From contig NZ_LGHL01000125.1 of the NCBI RefSeq assembly GCF_001908205.1, forward strand, positions 1 through 33,360: DNA of 33,360 nt, given 5' to 3'. This document shows positions 21,001 through 28,341 of this stretch, one piece after another (position 1 is the stretch's first letter; each line of letters begins with the position of its first letter). Source of the DNA: Bradyrhizobium sp. NAS80.1. Its GTDB lineage: Bacteria > Pseudomonadota > Alphaproteobacteria > Rhizobiales > Xanthobacteraceae. The notes below the pieces were generated by a model. That model searched no databases. It was not told the origin of the DNA and was given only the letters and a program-made list of their open reading frames with translations. A program made the translations under genes and the position numbers.

Positions 21001-21335
21001 TGGACGGTTTCGGCCTCGGGGCCGTCCGCTTCGCTGCCTTCCTCTACCTCCACAACTCGGGCGGACAGAAAGGCACGAATAGCCTCCTCGCGCGGACGCC
21101 CATCGATGTAGCTGTGATAGTCTTGGAGCGTGAATGGCGCAAAGCTAGCGCCGGTGCGGCGGGTGGCCCCTTCGAAAAAGGCATCGAAGGTTTGCTGCCA
21201 TGCCTGGAAATGGATGCGCGCGGTATCCGTAATCACGCCATCAAGATCGAAGGCGACGGCATCAAATCGCGACGGAACGAGACCGGCCTTGCGTGGCATC
21301 CCTGAGCTCGGCATCGGGCTTGTTTGCGAACACAT
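18024..21335 (-). CDS. beta-phosphoglucomutase / GH65 disaccharide phosphorylase fusion
   Basis: A 1103-residue two-enzyme protein. The N-terminal ~260 residues are a HAD domain of the beta-phosphoglucomutase type. FDLDGVITDTARIHFQAW (nucleophile D30, acid/base D32) closely follows the known mutase signature; S155, K190 and E214/D215 complete the HAD motifs. From about residue 300 a GH65 glycoside phosphorylase follows: RRETLFAVGNGYF, GYRGHIFWDE, the catalytic acid E796 in GPDEFHDGY, KQAD at 917-920 and the phosphate-binding HGSTLS at 962-967. GH65 enzymes split trehalose, maltose, kojibiose or nigerose with inversion, giving beta-glucose-1-phosphate plus glucose; the mutase then makes glucose-6-phosphate. 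Which disaccharide is used cannot be told. The ATG at 21335 has GAGGG seven bases upstream (a GTG at 21338 is adjacent). It lies 59 bases after the glk stop, in one operon. Confidence 0.93.
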   Translation of the reverse strand: MCSQTSPMPSSGMPRKAGLVPSRFDAVAFDLDGVITDTARIHFQAWQQTFDAFFEGATRRTGASFAPFTLQDYHSYIDGRPREEAIRAFLSARVVEVEEGSEADGPEAETVHGLAKRKDGLFLERMRSKGVDIYPSTVALIRRLRALGLRTAVVSASRNCREVLQATRLDRLFDARVDGQDAAASGLRGKPAPDTFLEAARRLGISPERTVVIEDAIAGVAAGRAGGFGLVIGIDRTGHGTALEDAGADIVVADLNQIDLELEDGPTRRRTAQLDVHRLDPFIAQSGTETCHPAAQARPDPWLFAHEGFDPALEGRRETLFAVGNGYFVTRGAAAEARADDLHYPGTYLAGAYNRLTTLIDGRPIENEDLVNLPNWLPLTFRIDEGEWFDLRRVEILGYQLTLDLRRGLYLRTLRVRDALGRETSLAERRFVHMDAKHLAGQHVTITSENWSGRLTVRAMLDGDVANTGVPRYKAFASRNLRVCDAAAIAPSSMLLQVETTQSKLRLAQAARIEVSVRGLDVAVDKRPIKEAARVGYDVILDVTPGVSTEIEKIIALYTSRDRAIADPETAARTAIVRAEGFDALLQTHERAWGNLWERTDLDLLDVAGDEADETHLAVRLHLFHLLQTASSHSMELDAGIPARGWHGEGYRGHIFWDELFIFPLLSLHLPILARALLLYRYRRLDEARWAARQAGFRGAMYPWQSGSDGREETDVMYFNPRSGNWIKDDTHLQRHVGAAVAYNVWQYYQATGDAEFLYSFGAELMFEIARFWASIAQWNEARGRYDIRGIIGPDEFHDGYPDRDAPGLDNNAYTNVMAAWCVTRALDLFELLPKERCQELCRDLRIEQEELVHWEHVSCKLYLPFHHDGILSQFEGYEALQEFDWNAYRHKYPNIMRLDLILEAENDTPNRYKLSKQADVLMLFYVFSAEELAELFERLGYAFDPGTIPRTIDYYLRRSSHGSTLSAIVHAWVLARSCRQRSWSLFTEALQSDISDVQGGTTREGIHLGAMAGTIDLLQRCFTGLELRGEELHFHPALPDELRRLAFRLRYRQHSLSVDITQDALTLSSDPSGAEPISIAVGDRHVVLRPGDRTSLTLVRPS

Positions 21336-21394
21336 CACAGGTCCCTCAATAGCCGTTCAGCTTGAGTTTCGTCGCGCGCTCGTCCTGGCTCAGC

Positions 21395-22339
21395 TCAAAC
21401 GGAGCGGCTATGCTCTACATACCGTGCCGCGCCGAGTAGGCCTGCGTGAGGGCGCAAGATCTGATCGATCGATATCCCGTCCAGGTACGAGCTGAGTCGT
21501 CCCTTTGCGATGAAAGCTCGGGTCAATGCTTCCACATCCCAAAGTGGCCGCAGCCCGCGGCATAGTCCGCCAGTGATGACAACCCCGCCACTGGTCAGAA
21601 GGGTCAGCGCGAGGCTGCCCGCCGTAGAGCCGAGGATGGATGAGAAGATCCTTATTGCCTCACGACAGGTGGGGCACTGACCTGCTGCAGCACGCGCCGA
21701 AACGTCTCTTGGATCGTGAACGTCGATGATCTGTCCGTTGATCTCGGCCAAAGTTGTCGCGATCGACAACAGCCCTGATCCGGACAGCAACCGCTCAACT
21801 GACAAATGCGCATGTTGATCCTGAAGACGCGACTGGATTTCCGCTTGCAGGCGGTCCGTCGGGGCGAATGTGGCATGCCCGGCCTCACTCGGGAGGCCGA
21901 CAAACGTACCCGCATCGTTCAGCAGAAAAGCGACACCGAGGCCGGTTCCGGGGCCAATTACCAGGGTAGGGTGCTCCGGATTGCGGGTTCCAGATTTCAC
22001 CGAGCCGATCTCATCGGGCTGCAACGCGGCAAAGGACAATGCTTGGGCGACAAGGTCATTGATGACGATCAGCTTGCGCAAGCCGAGCCGCCGGCGCACA
22101 TCCTCAATCGAGAATCGCCAAGTGCTGTTGCTGAACCATACTTCATCGCCCAATACGGGACCGGCTACACCAAGCACCGCCTCTTCCACCTTCGGAGCGT
22201 GAGACAGATAGTCCTCTGCTGCTTCAGCGAGGCTGGGATATTGAGCAGCAGGGAGCTTGCGTACGTCGCGGGGACACTTGCCCGGCTCCGCAATCGCAAA
22301 CCTTGCGTTGGTTCCACCAATGTCGCCGACTAGCCGCAT
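21395..22339 (-). CDS. glk: glucokinase
   Basis: A 314-residue glucokinase of the proteobacterial Glk family (ROK-unrelated), making glucose-6-phosphate from glucose and ATP. The phosphate-binding loop GDIGGTNARFA is at residues 5-15. The catalytic aspartate is D95 in INDLVAQA. The second nucleotide motif GPGTGLGVA is at about 129-137, and PSEAGHATFAP follows at 150-160, contacting the sugar. The C-terminus HAGLLGAARY is usual for the family. GGAGG at 22349-22353 supports the ATG at 22339. It is the first gene of a two-gene operon with the GH65 fusion, so the glucose released by phosphorolysis would be phosphorylated by its partner. It diverges from pfkB across 64 bases. Confidence 0.95.
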   Translation of the reverse strand: MRLVGDIGGTNARFAIAEPGKCPRDVRKLPAAQYPSLAEAAEDYLSHAPKVEEAVLGVAGPVLGDEVWFSNSTWRFSIEDVRRRLGLRKLIVINDLVAQALSFAALQPDEIGSVKSGTRNPEHPTLVIGPGTGLGVAFLLNDAGTFVGLPSEAGHATFAPTDRLQAEIQSRLQDQHAHLSVERLLSGSGLLSIATTLAEINGQIIDVHDPRDVSARAAAGQCPTCREAIRIFSSILGSTAGSLALTLLTSGGVVITGGLCRGLRPLWDVEALTRAFIAKGRLSSYLDGISIDQILRPHAGLLGAARYVEHSRSV

Positions 22340-22403
22340 GGCGCTCAGCCTCCAACGGTGATAACTTTTGACGTTTCTATCCCCAGGCGAGAAGGCTTAC
22401 GCC

Positions 22404-23381
22404 ATGATACAGCAGCCGGAGATAGCCTCAAAGCCGATCGTTACGCTGACGCTGAGCCCGACCATCGATCTCGCGTTCAAGTCGAACGAGATCAGGCCGA
22501 TCCGTAAGAACCGGGCGGTAGGACAGCGCACTGACGCGGGGGGTGGCGGCATAAACGTCGCGCGCGTGCTGAAGGAACTGGGCCTTGAGTCCTACGCCAT
22601 CTACCTCTCCGGCGGCGCAACCGGACTCGTCCTGAACGAGCTCGTCGCGAAGTTGGGCGTACCGGGAAAATGCATCGAGGTAGCCGGCGGCACACGCATC
22701 AGTTTCACGGTCCTGGAAGAAATTTCCGGGCTGGAATATCGTTTCGTAAGCGAGGGCTCTGCCCTTGTTGAAGCAGAGTGGCAATCGGCCCTTTCCGAGC
22801 TTGGCGAATGCGATGCAGACTATGTCGTCGCGAGCGGCAGCTTGCCGCCCGGGGTTCCCATCGATTTTTACGCCCGCCTGGCGCGCATTGTGCGGAGCAA
22901 GGGAGCACGCCTGATCCTTGACACGTCAGGGCCTGCACTCCACGCGGCGATGTCGGCAGGAGGCATTTATCTCGCCAAGCCCAGTCTCGGGGAGTTCGAG
23001 ATTCTGACGCACCGAAAGATTGAGTCCGCCGAGGAACTTGCCGAGGTGGCGAGATCTCTGGTGGCCGATGGCTCCGTCGAAAACCTTGCTGTGAGCATGG
23101 GGCGCGATGGGGCGTTGCTCGCGCATCCCTCGGGCACGTTGCGCCTGAGAGGCCCCAAGGTGAAGGCCGTGAGCGCCGTCGGGGCAGGCGACAGCTTCGT
23201 GGCGGCCATGACTTTCGCGCTCGCACGCCGACAGAGTGTCGAGGACGCATTCATGCTAGGCATGGCCGCCGGCGCCGCGGCCGTCCTGACCCATGGCACC
23301 CAATTGTGCCGACGGGAGGATGTCGAGCGTCTCCATGCTGAAGTGGTGGCCGAGCGCGCGCGTATCGAGGCAGCCACGTAG
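22404..23381 (+). CDS. pfkB: 6-phosphofructokinase, PfkB (Pfk-2) type
   Basis: A 325-residue PfkB/ribokinase-family sugar kinase. It matches E. coli Pfk-2 motif by motif: TLTLSPTIDLA near residues 15-25, GGGGINVAR at 46-54, LSGGATG, EYRFVSEG at about 111-118, SGSLPPGVP, VSMGRDGALL and VGAGDS with catalytic base D263, then HGTQLCRREDV at the end. The GGGGINVAR and GTQLC features favour fructose-6-phosphate kinase over 1-phosphofructokinase (FruK), and no fructose PTS gene is near. It commits hexose phosphate to glycolysis. The ATG at 22404 has GAGAAGG upstream; a TTG at 22368 opens a longer, less likely frame. It diverges from glk. Confidence 0.9.
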   Translation: MIQQPEIASKPIVTLTLSPTIDLAFKSNEIRPIRKNRAVGQRTDAGGGGINVARVLKELGLESYAIYLSGGATGLVLNELVAKLGVPGKCIEVAGGTRISFTVLEEISGLEYRFVSEGSALVEAEWQSALSELGECDADYVVASGSLPPGVPIDFYARLARIVRSKGARLILDTSGPALHAAMSAGGIYLAKPSLGEFEILTHRKIESAEELAEVARSLVADGSVENLAVSMGRDGALLAHPSGTLRLRGPKVKAVSAVGAGDSFVAAMTFALARRQSVEDAFMLGMAAGAAAVLTHGTQLCRREDVERLHAEVVAERARIEAAT

Positions 23382-23438
23382 CGCGGTGAAGGCCCGCCGA
23401 TGTCGTGCAGGGGCATTCGCCGGACAACTCAAGGGGAG

Positions 23439-24278
23439 CTAGTGCGACAAGAGTACGGGAATTGCAATTCTCGCCTCAAAGACGTCTCGAGTTGCGCTAC
23501 CGAGCATTAGTGTGCGCTCGAATCCGTGCGCGAATGCGCCCATCACAAGCAGACCTGCACCTGCTTGCCGCGCATAAGCCAGAAGGGTCGCGCCGACGTT
23601 CAGAGCCTCACGATGGATGGCAGTGAATTTGGCATTAACCTGCCAGCGCGCCAGATAACGGCAGAGCGCGTCTCCAGATTGGGGTGTCGAAAACGGCTTG
23701 TCATCAACGACCGATACGACGAGCACCTCACGCGCTCTAACGAGAAGTGGCAAGGCGTCGTGAACTGCACGAACCGCCGAGCGTGTCCCGTCCCAGGCAA
23801 CGACAATCCGGTTTTCTGGGAGTGCAAAGGTGCCTGGTGGCACCAGGACAATTGGCCGACCACTCCCAAACAGGGCTGCCTCGACGACGTCCTTGCGAGG
23901 CGAATCGAGTGGTCCACGCACATCGATAATCAGGATATCTCGCACCTGGGCACAATGGATCACGCGTTCGCGCAGTGACGCGGACGGGTTCTCTGCCTGT
24001 AGGATGTCACATGGTACGTTTGCGTCTGCGGCCGCGGACTGAATGAGCTCCGCCGTTCGAGCCGCCCGTTCAATTGATGATATTTGCTTCCTGGGAGCGC
24101 TCCCGGCCTGCCGGATGTCCGGCTCAGGCGGCAAATCGGCGAGGTCGGCTTCGACCTCCGCGATCAATGCAGACAGACGCGCCCCATACAGGCTAGCCAG
24201 GCCGTTCGCATAACGCGCGCCACCAGAGAGATCATCTCTGCCCGCCGAAGGAGAAAGGAAAACGAGTATGTCCTTCAT
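23439..24278 (-). CDS. universal stress protein, two-domain
   Basis: A 279-residue tandem universal stress protein. The first UspA-like half (about 1-145) starts MKDILVFLSPSAGRDD and is degenerate. The second half (about 155-279) starts RIVVAWDGTRSAVRAVHDAL and keeps the nucleotide-binding features: GAFAHGFERTLMLGSATRDV, where the G..(8-9)G(S/T) turn binds ATP, and IPVLLSH at the end. Such proteins are made under low oxygen or starvation in many proteobacteria. The ATG at 24278 diverges from pyruvate kinase over a 463-base gap. Its place among glycolytic genes recalls Usp genes that sit with fermentative enzymes in low-oxygen regulons; that link is inference. Confidence 0.9.
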   Translation of the reverse strand: MKDILVFLSPSAGRDDLSGGARYANGLASLYGARLSALIAEVEADLADLPPEPDIRQAGSAPRKQISSIERAARTAELIQSAAADANVPCDILQAENPSASLRERVIHCAQVRDILIIDVRGPLDSPRKDVVEAALFGSGRPIVLVPPGTFALPENRIVVAWDGTRSAVRAVHDALPLLVRAREVLVVSVVDDKPFSTPQSGDALCRYLARWQVNAKFTAIHREALNVGATLLAYARQAGAGLLVMGAFAHGFERTLMLGSATRDVFEARIAIPVLLSH

Positions 24279-24741
24279 TTGGCCACCAATCCCCTCAAGA
24301 GGTCAGCGTTCAGTCGCCTGCGCGGGAAGCTCGTTTAAGGAATTCACTTCCTTTGCCCCGCAATCCTATTCCCTGTTTCAGGTGATCCCGGCTTACGTAG
24401 GGTCAACCGGGCGCAACACATAGGATGACGAGACGTTCCAGATCAGAATCCCGCACCGCTCTAGCGAACAATCCATACAACCCGCAGTGTACGAGCCTGG
24501 CATAAAAATGCTAGAAGTGTCTGACAGAAGCGGCGCGCAAGGTGTTGCTGACGAGGTCAGAAAGCTTGATCGGCCCAGGCAGTCAGGGTCGAAAGCGAAT
24601 TCGCGCGCGTTCGTACGAAGCTGGTTCAAAGTCCCCGTCGGCGGCACCGTTGCGGCGATTTCGCCGCCATGAAGGGTGAGTTTCTTTATGTGAGCAACGT
24701 TCATCGTGCCTGAATGGGCCGCATGCATAGAGGATCAATCG
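24279..24741. promoter_or_regulatory. divergent control region between usp and pyk
   Basis: No gene is seen in these 463 bases. Promoters for the universal stress gene (leftward) and pyruvate kinase (rightward) must lie here. A dyad AAGGAA-ttcac-TTCCTT at 24337-24353 lies about 60 bases upstream of the usp start and could be an operator. A GTG at 24706 opens a longer pyk frame that I do not favour. Confidence 0.4.
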
Positions 24742-26154
24742 ATGCGTCTTCGAAGGGCAAAAATCGTGGCGACCGTTGGTCCCGCCAGCGCTTCGCCGCA
24801 GATGCTTAAGGAGCTGTTTGTTGCAGGTGTGGACACATTCCGTCTCAACTTCAGCCACGGAACCCAGAAAGATCATGCAAGTGTCCATGCCGCGATCCGT
24901 GCACTCGAGCAGGAGCTGCAGCGACCGATCGGCATCCTGATGGATCTTCAGGGCCCGAAAATCCGCATTGGGACGTTGCGCGATCAGAAGCTCATGGTCC
25001 GGCCCGGCGAGTCCATTCGGTTTGTTCGCTCCGGATCGGAAGGGGATAGCCGGGCCATACCGTTGCCGCACCCGGAAATCTTTGCAGCCCTTGCGCCCGG
25101 CGACGATCTATTGATCGATGACGGCAGAGTGCGCGTTCGCGCAACTAGCCTGAGCAATGACGCCATCGAGGCCGAAGTGATCGTTGGTGGAGCGATCTCG
25201 AACCACAAGGGCGTTAATTTGCCCGGAACGGTTCTGGACCTGTCGCCGCTCACCGCCAAGGACCGTGCCGATCTGGAATTCGGCTTGCGTCTTGGCGTGG
25301 ACTGGGTGGCGCTTTCGTTTGTGCAGAAGCCGTCGGACATGATCGAGGCGCGAACTCTGATCGGCGAGCGCGCAGGGCTCATGGCGAAGATCGAAAAACC
25401 AGCTGCACTCGAGCGGATCGACGACATCATCCAGATGTCGGACGCGATCATGGTCGCGCGCGGCGATCTCGGGGTCGAGATTCCGCACGAGGAGGTACCT
25501 GGTCGCCAGAAGGAACTGGTGCGCGCCTGTAGGCTGGCCGTCAAACCGGTGATTGTTGCTACTCAAATGCTCGATTCCATGGTGGCAGCCCCGACGCCGA
25601 CACGCGCCGAGGCGTCAGACGTCGCGACCGCAATTTACGACGGCGCGGATGCCGTGATGTTGTCGGCGGAGTCGGCCACGGGCCAGTACCCGCGCGAAGC
25701 CGTCGAAATGATGGACCGCATCATCCGCAGCACGGAGCAGCACAAGATGTATCGCTCGATCATCGAAGCAACCCAGCCCGATGAGGAACAGACTCTGCCG
25801 CATGCGGTTGCCGCGGCGGCGGCCGACTTGGCCTCGGCGATCCGTGCAGCGGCCATCGTCGCCTATACATCAAGCGGGACAACGGCCGCGCGTGTCGCGC
25901 GGAAGCGACCCAGGGTGCGGCTTCTGGCCACCACGACGAGTGTAGAGGTGTCCCGTCGTCTCTGTCTCTTGTGGGGTGCTCACAGCGCGCTTTCCGAGCA
26001 CGTGCAAAGCTACGAAGACATGGTAAGCCGCGCGACCGAGCTTGCGAAACGGGAAGGGTTCGCAAGCACCGGCGATACTTTGGTGGTCGTTGCCGGGATA
26101 CCGTTAGGTCAGGGCGGGACAACCAACAATCTGCGCGTCGTTTCGGTTTCCTGA
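24742..26154 (+). CDS. pyk: pyruvate kinase
   Basis: A 470-residue pyruvate kinase, transferring phosphate from phosphoenolpyruvate to ADP in the last step of glycolysis. Active-site elements: R34/N36/S38 in FRLNFSHG, the MDLQGPKIRIG strand, catalytic K216 in MAKIEKPAA, metal ligands in ARGDLGVEIP, and ATQMLDSM with PTRAEASDVA. The C-terminal regulatory domain (about 345-470) holds AYTSSGTTAARVARKRP, so allosteric control by a sugar phosphate is possible. The ATG at 24742 has GAGG about eight bases upstream. It is transcribed alone and diverges from the usp gene. GAPDH, iPGM and PfkB nearby suggest it is the pyruvate kinase of a dedicated glycolytic set. Confidence 0.96.
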   Translation: MRLRRAKIVATVGPASASPQMLKELFVAGVDTFRLNFSHGTQKDHASVHAAIRALEQELQRPIGILMDLQGPKIRIGTLRDQKLMVRPGESIRFVRSGSEGDSRAIPLPHPEIFAALAPGDDLLIDDGRVRVRATSLSNDAIEAEVIVGGAISNHKGVNLPGTVLDLSPLTAKDRADLEFGLRLGVDWVALSFVQKPSDMIEARTLIGERAGLMAKIEKPAALERIDDIIQMSDAIMVARGDLGVEIPHEEVPGRQKELVRACRLAVKPVIVATQMLDSMVAAPTPTRAEASDVATAIYDGADAVMLSAESATGQYPREAVEMMDRIIRSTEQHKMYRSIIEATQPDEEQTLPHAVAAAAADLASAIRAAAIVAYTSSGTTAARVARKRPRVRLLATTTSVEVSRRLCLLWGAHSALSEHVQSYEDMVSRATELAKREGFASTGDTLVVVAGIPLGQGGTTNNLRVVSVS

Positions 26155-26200
26155 TTCCGAGACAGCGGGTAGAGCCACGCCGCTCAGACGCCGGTTCGCT

Positions 26201-27898
26201 TCACGCGGCCCGCGTGCCGATCTTCCGCGACTCGTCGCGCAACTGCCGGCGCAAGATCTTGCCGATATTGTTCTTCGGCAGATCGGTCCTGAACTCCACC
26301 AGTCGTGGGACCTTGTAGGGCGTGAGCCGCGTCTGGCAGTAGCTGATCAGGACCGCTTCGGTGAGATTTGGATCCTTCTTGACGACGAACAGCTTCACCG
26401 CGTCGCCGGAGCGTGGATCGGGGATGCCGACCACCCCGCATTCGAGTACTCCCGGATGGCTCGATACCACAGCCTCGACCTCGTTCGGATAGACCTTGAA
26501 CCCGGACACCGTGATCATGTCCTTCTTGCGATCGACGATCCGGGCCCGCCCGGTTTCGTCCATGATGCCGATGTCACCGGTAAGGAAGAAGCCGTCGGGT
26601 GTCATGACGTCGGCCGTCTCATCCGGCCGTTTCCAGTAGCCTGGCATCACCTGCGGGCCGCGCGCGCAGATCTCGCCTGGCTGCCCAAGCGGCACCTCGT
26701 TGTTGTCGCCGTCGCGAATCGAGATGTCCGTTGATGGCAACGGCAGTCCGATGGTTCCGTCCCATCCTGGGTCGAGCGGCGAATTGCACGTCAGGACCGG
26801 CGACGTCTCCGATAGGCCATAGCCTTCCCATAGCGGCGAGCCCGTCGCCGTGAACCAACGGTCCGCTACCGATTTCTGCACCGGCATGCCGCCGCCGACG
26901 GCGCATTTGAGCATGCTCCAGTCGATCTTGCCGAAGTCCGGATGATTGAGCAGCGCGTTGTAAAGCGTGTTCACCGCGGGGAAATGGTTCACCTTGTACT
27001 TGGCAAGCTCGTTGATGAGGCTGGGGATGTCACGCGGGTTGGGTATGAGAATGCATTGGCCGCCGGTACCGACGCTAAGCAGGAAACATGCCGTCAACGC
27101 GAAGATGTGATAGAGTGGCAGCGCCGCCATGACGGTGAGACGATCGACCTTCGGCTCGTTCTCCAACACCGGCTTCAGCCACTCGTCGATCTGCAGCATG
27201 TTGGCGACCACGTTACGATGCAACAGCATCGCGCCTTTGGGAATGCCCGTGGTCCCGCCGGTGTATTGCAGGAATGCGAGATCGTCGGATCCAAGCTGCG
27301 GCTTGGTCAAGGTCATGCTCTTGCCGGCCGCGAGCGCAGTATTGAACGGCGTCGCGCCGGGCAGCGAGTAGGCTGGCACCATCTTCTTCACCCACCGTAC
27401 CACCAGATTGACGACCGTCCCTTTGATCGTGCCCAGGAGGTCGCCCATGGAGGCAACGACGACGTGCTTGATGCGGGTCTTGCCGATCGCCTGCTGCAGC
27501 GTATGCGCGAAGTTCTCTAGCACAATGATAGCTTCGGCGCCGGCATCCTCGAGCTGAGTCTCGAGCTCGTGCGTTGTGTACAAGGGGTTGGTGTTCACCA
27601 CGGTGAACCCGGCACGCAGGACGGCGCAGATTGCCACCGGATACTGCAGCACGTTCGGCATCATGATGGCGACGCGCGCACCCTTCGCCAGGCCTCTGCT
27701 CTGCAGCCAAGCCCCGAAAGCGCGTGACATCTCGTCGGTCTCGCCGTAGGTCAGCCCTTTGTCCATGCAGATGAAAGCAGTGTGCTCGCGATATTTGGCA
27801 AAGCTTTCTTCGAGCATCGCAACGAGCGATGCGTATCGCGACGGGTCGATCTCCGTCGAAATTCCCGGCGGGTAGTGCTTGAGCCAGATGCGCTCCAT
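26201..27898 (-). CDS. long-chain fatty-acid-CoA ligase (FadD-like)
   Basis: A 565-residue acyl-CoA synthetase of the ANL adenylating family: fatty acid plus ATP and CoA gives acyl-CoA, AMP and pyrophosphate. Motifs: the P-loop YTGGTTGIPKG at residues 212-222, GYGLSETSP at 359-367, D442 in LTGDIG, the hinge VDRKKDMI and the C-terminal lysine in NNIGKILRR. Length and sequence match E. coli FadD-like enzymes (about 560). AGGAGG directly upstream (27901-27906 region) supports the ATG at 27898. It converges with pyk. Its link to the sugar genes is unclear; it could feed acyl-CoA to lipid synthesis or beta-oxidation. Confidence 0.93.
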   Translation of the reverse strand: MERIWLKHYPPGISTEIDPSRYASLVAMLEESFAKYREHTAFICMDKGLTYGETDEMSRAFGAWLQSRGLAKGARVAIMMPNVLQYPVAICAVLRAGFTVVNTNPLYTTHELETQLEDAGAEAIIVLENFAHTLQQAIGKTRIKHVVVASMGDLLGTIKGTVVNLVVRWVKKMVPAYSLPGATPFNTALAAGKSMTLTKPQLGSDDLAFLQYTGGTTGIPKGAMLLHRNVVANMLQIDEWLKPVLENEPKVDRLTVMAALPLYHIFALTACFLLSVGTGGQCILIPNPRDIPSLINELAKYKVNHFPAVNTLYNALLNHPDFGKIDWSMLKCAVGGGMPVQKSVADRWFTATGSPLWEGYGLSETSPVLTCNSPLDPGWDGTIGLPLPSTDISIRDGDNNEVPLGQPGEICARGPQVMPGYWKRPDETADVMTPDGFFLTGDIGIMDETGRARIVDRKKDMITVSGFKVYPNEVEAVVSSHPGVLECGVVGIPDPRSGDAVKLFVVKKDPNLTEAVLISYCQTRLTPYKVPRLVEFRTDLPKNNIGKILRRQLRDESRKIGTRAA

Positions 27899-28088
27899 GG
27901 CGCTCCTCCTGACGACCAGCAGCGACCGCGACCCGGCTGGTCAGACCTCCGTCAAAGTCGGCTTTCCCTGTGCTGCTGGCAAGTGCGGTGGCCATTGCCG
28001 CACGTCCGAAGTTGATGAAACATGACAAGAACGTTCTGAGGACCCGGGAAGCAAAGGGCGCCGGCAAGTTCATGATTTTAGCACCGTG

Positions 28089-28131
28089 GAAGTTCCTTAA
28101 CGGGCTTGCTGCAAATGCTGCAGGGAACTTC
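28089..28131. repeat. nested inverted repeat
   Basis: A perfect 8-bp outer arm (28089-28096 against 28124-28131) encloses an inner dyad CTGCA-aatgc-TGCAG around 28109-28123. No T tract follows, so a simple terminator is unlikely. It may be a regulator site or a structured transcript. Confidence 0.45.
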
Positions 28132-28284
28132 AAATCGGCGGCACTGGCCCGCAACCAGTGGTGTATACCGTCGTACCGACTGTAGCGTGCACCCCAACGA
28201 GCAAGCGTTGAGAGGGAACGTACGAGTTTGCAGCCCGGTTCGATCGAACTCATATCGCCAAGTGGGCTCGCGAGAGCCAATTCG

Positions 28285-28313
28285 TTGACTTGTACATGTT
28301 GACTTCTTCATAC
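28285..28313 (+). promoter_or_regulatory. candidate promoter of the acyltransferase gene
   Basis: TTGACT at 28285-28290 and TCATAC at 28308-28313 are separated by 17 bases and lie about 30 bases before the start codon. A second GTTGACTT begins at 28299, giving a direct repeat of the -35-like block. The -10 is weak. Confidence 0.3.
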
Positions 28314-28341
28314 AGGTTGAACGGCACGTCGGAGAATGATC

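Larger units (their letters stand above)
27899..28341. other. divergent gap between the acyl-CoA ligase and acyltransferase genes
   Basis: No gene is supported in these 443 bases. They hold the ribosome site of the leftward ligase gene, a long inverted repeat (28089-28131) and a promoter-like pair near 28285, both listed separately. Short frames here have no recognisable product. Confidence 0.5.

Noticed and set aside
22340..22403. TTGACG at 22368 as a pfkB promoter -35
   Set aside because: The matching -10 would fall on the ribosome site, leaving almost no leader; no good -10 is seen.
24498..24512. A sigma-54-like TGG...GC pair (TGGCATAAAAATGCT)
   Set aside because: The GG and GC are separated by nine bases rather than ten, and the rest of the consensus is poor.
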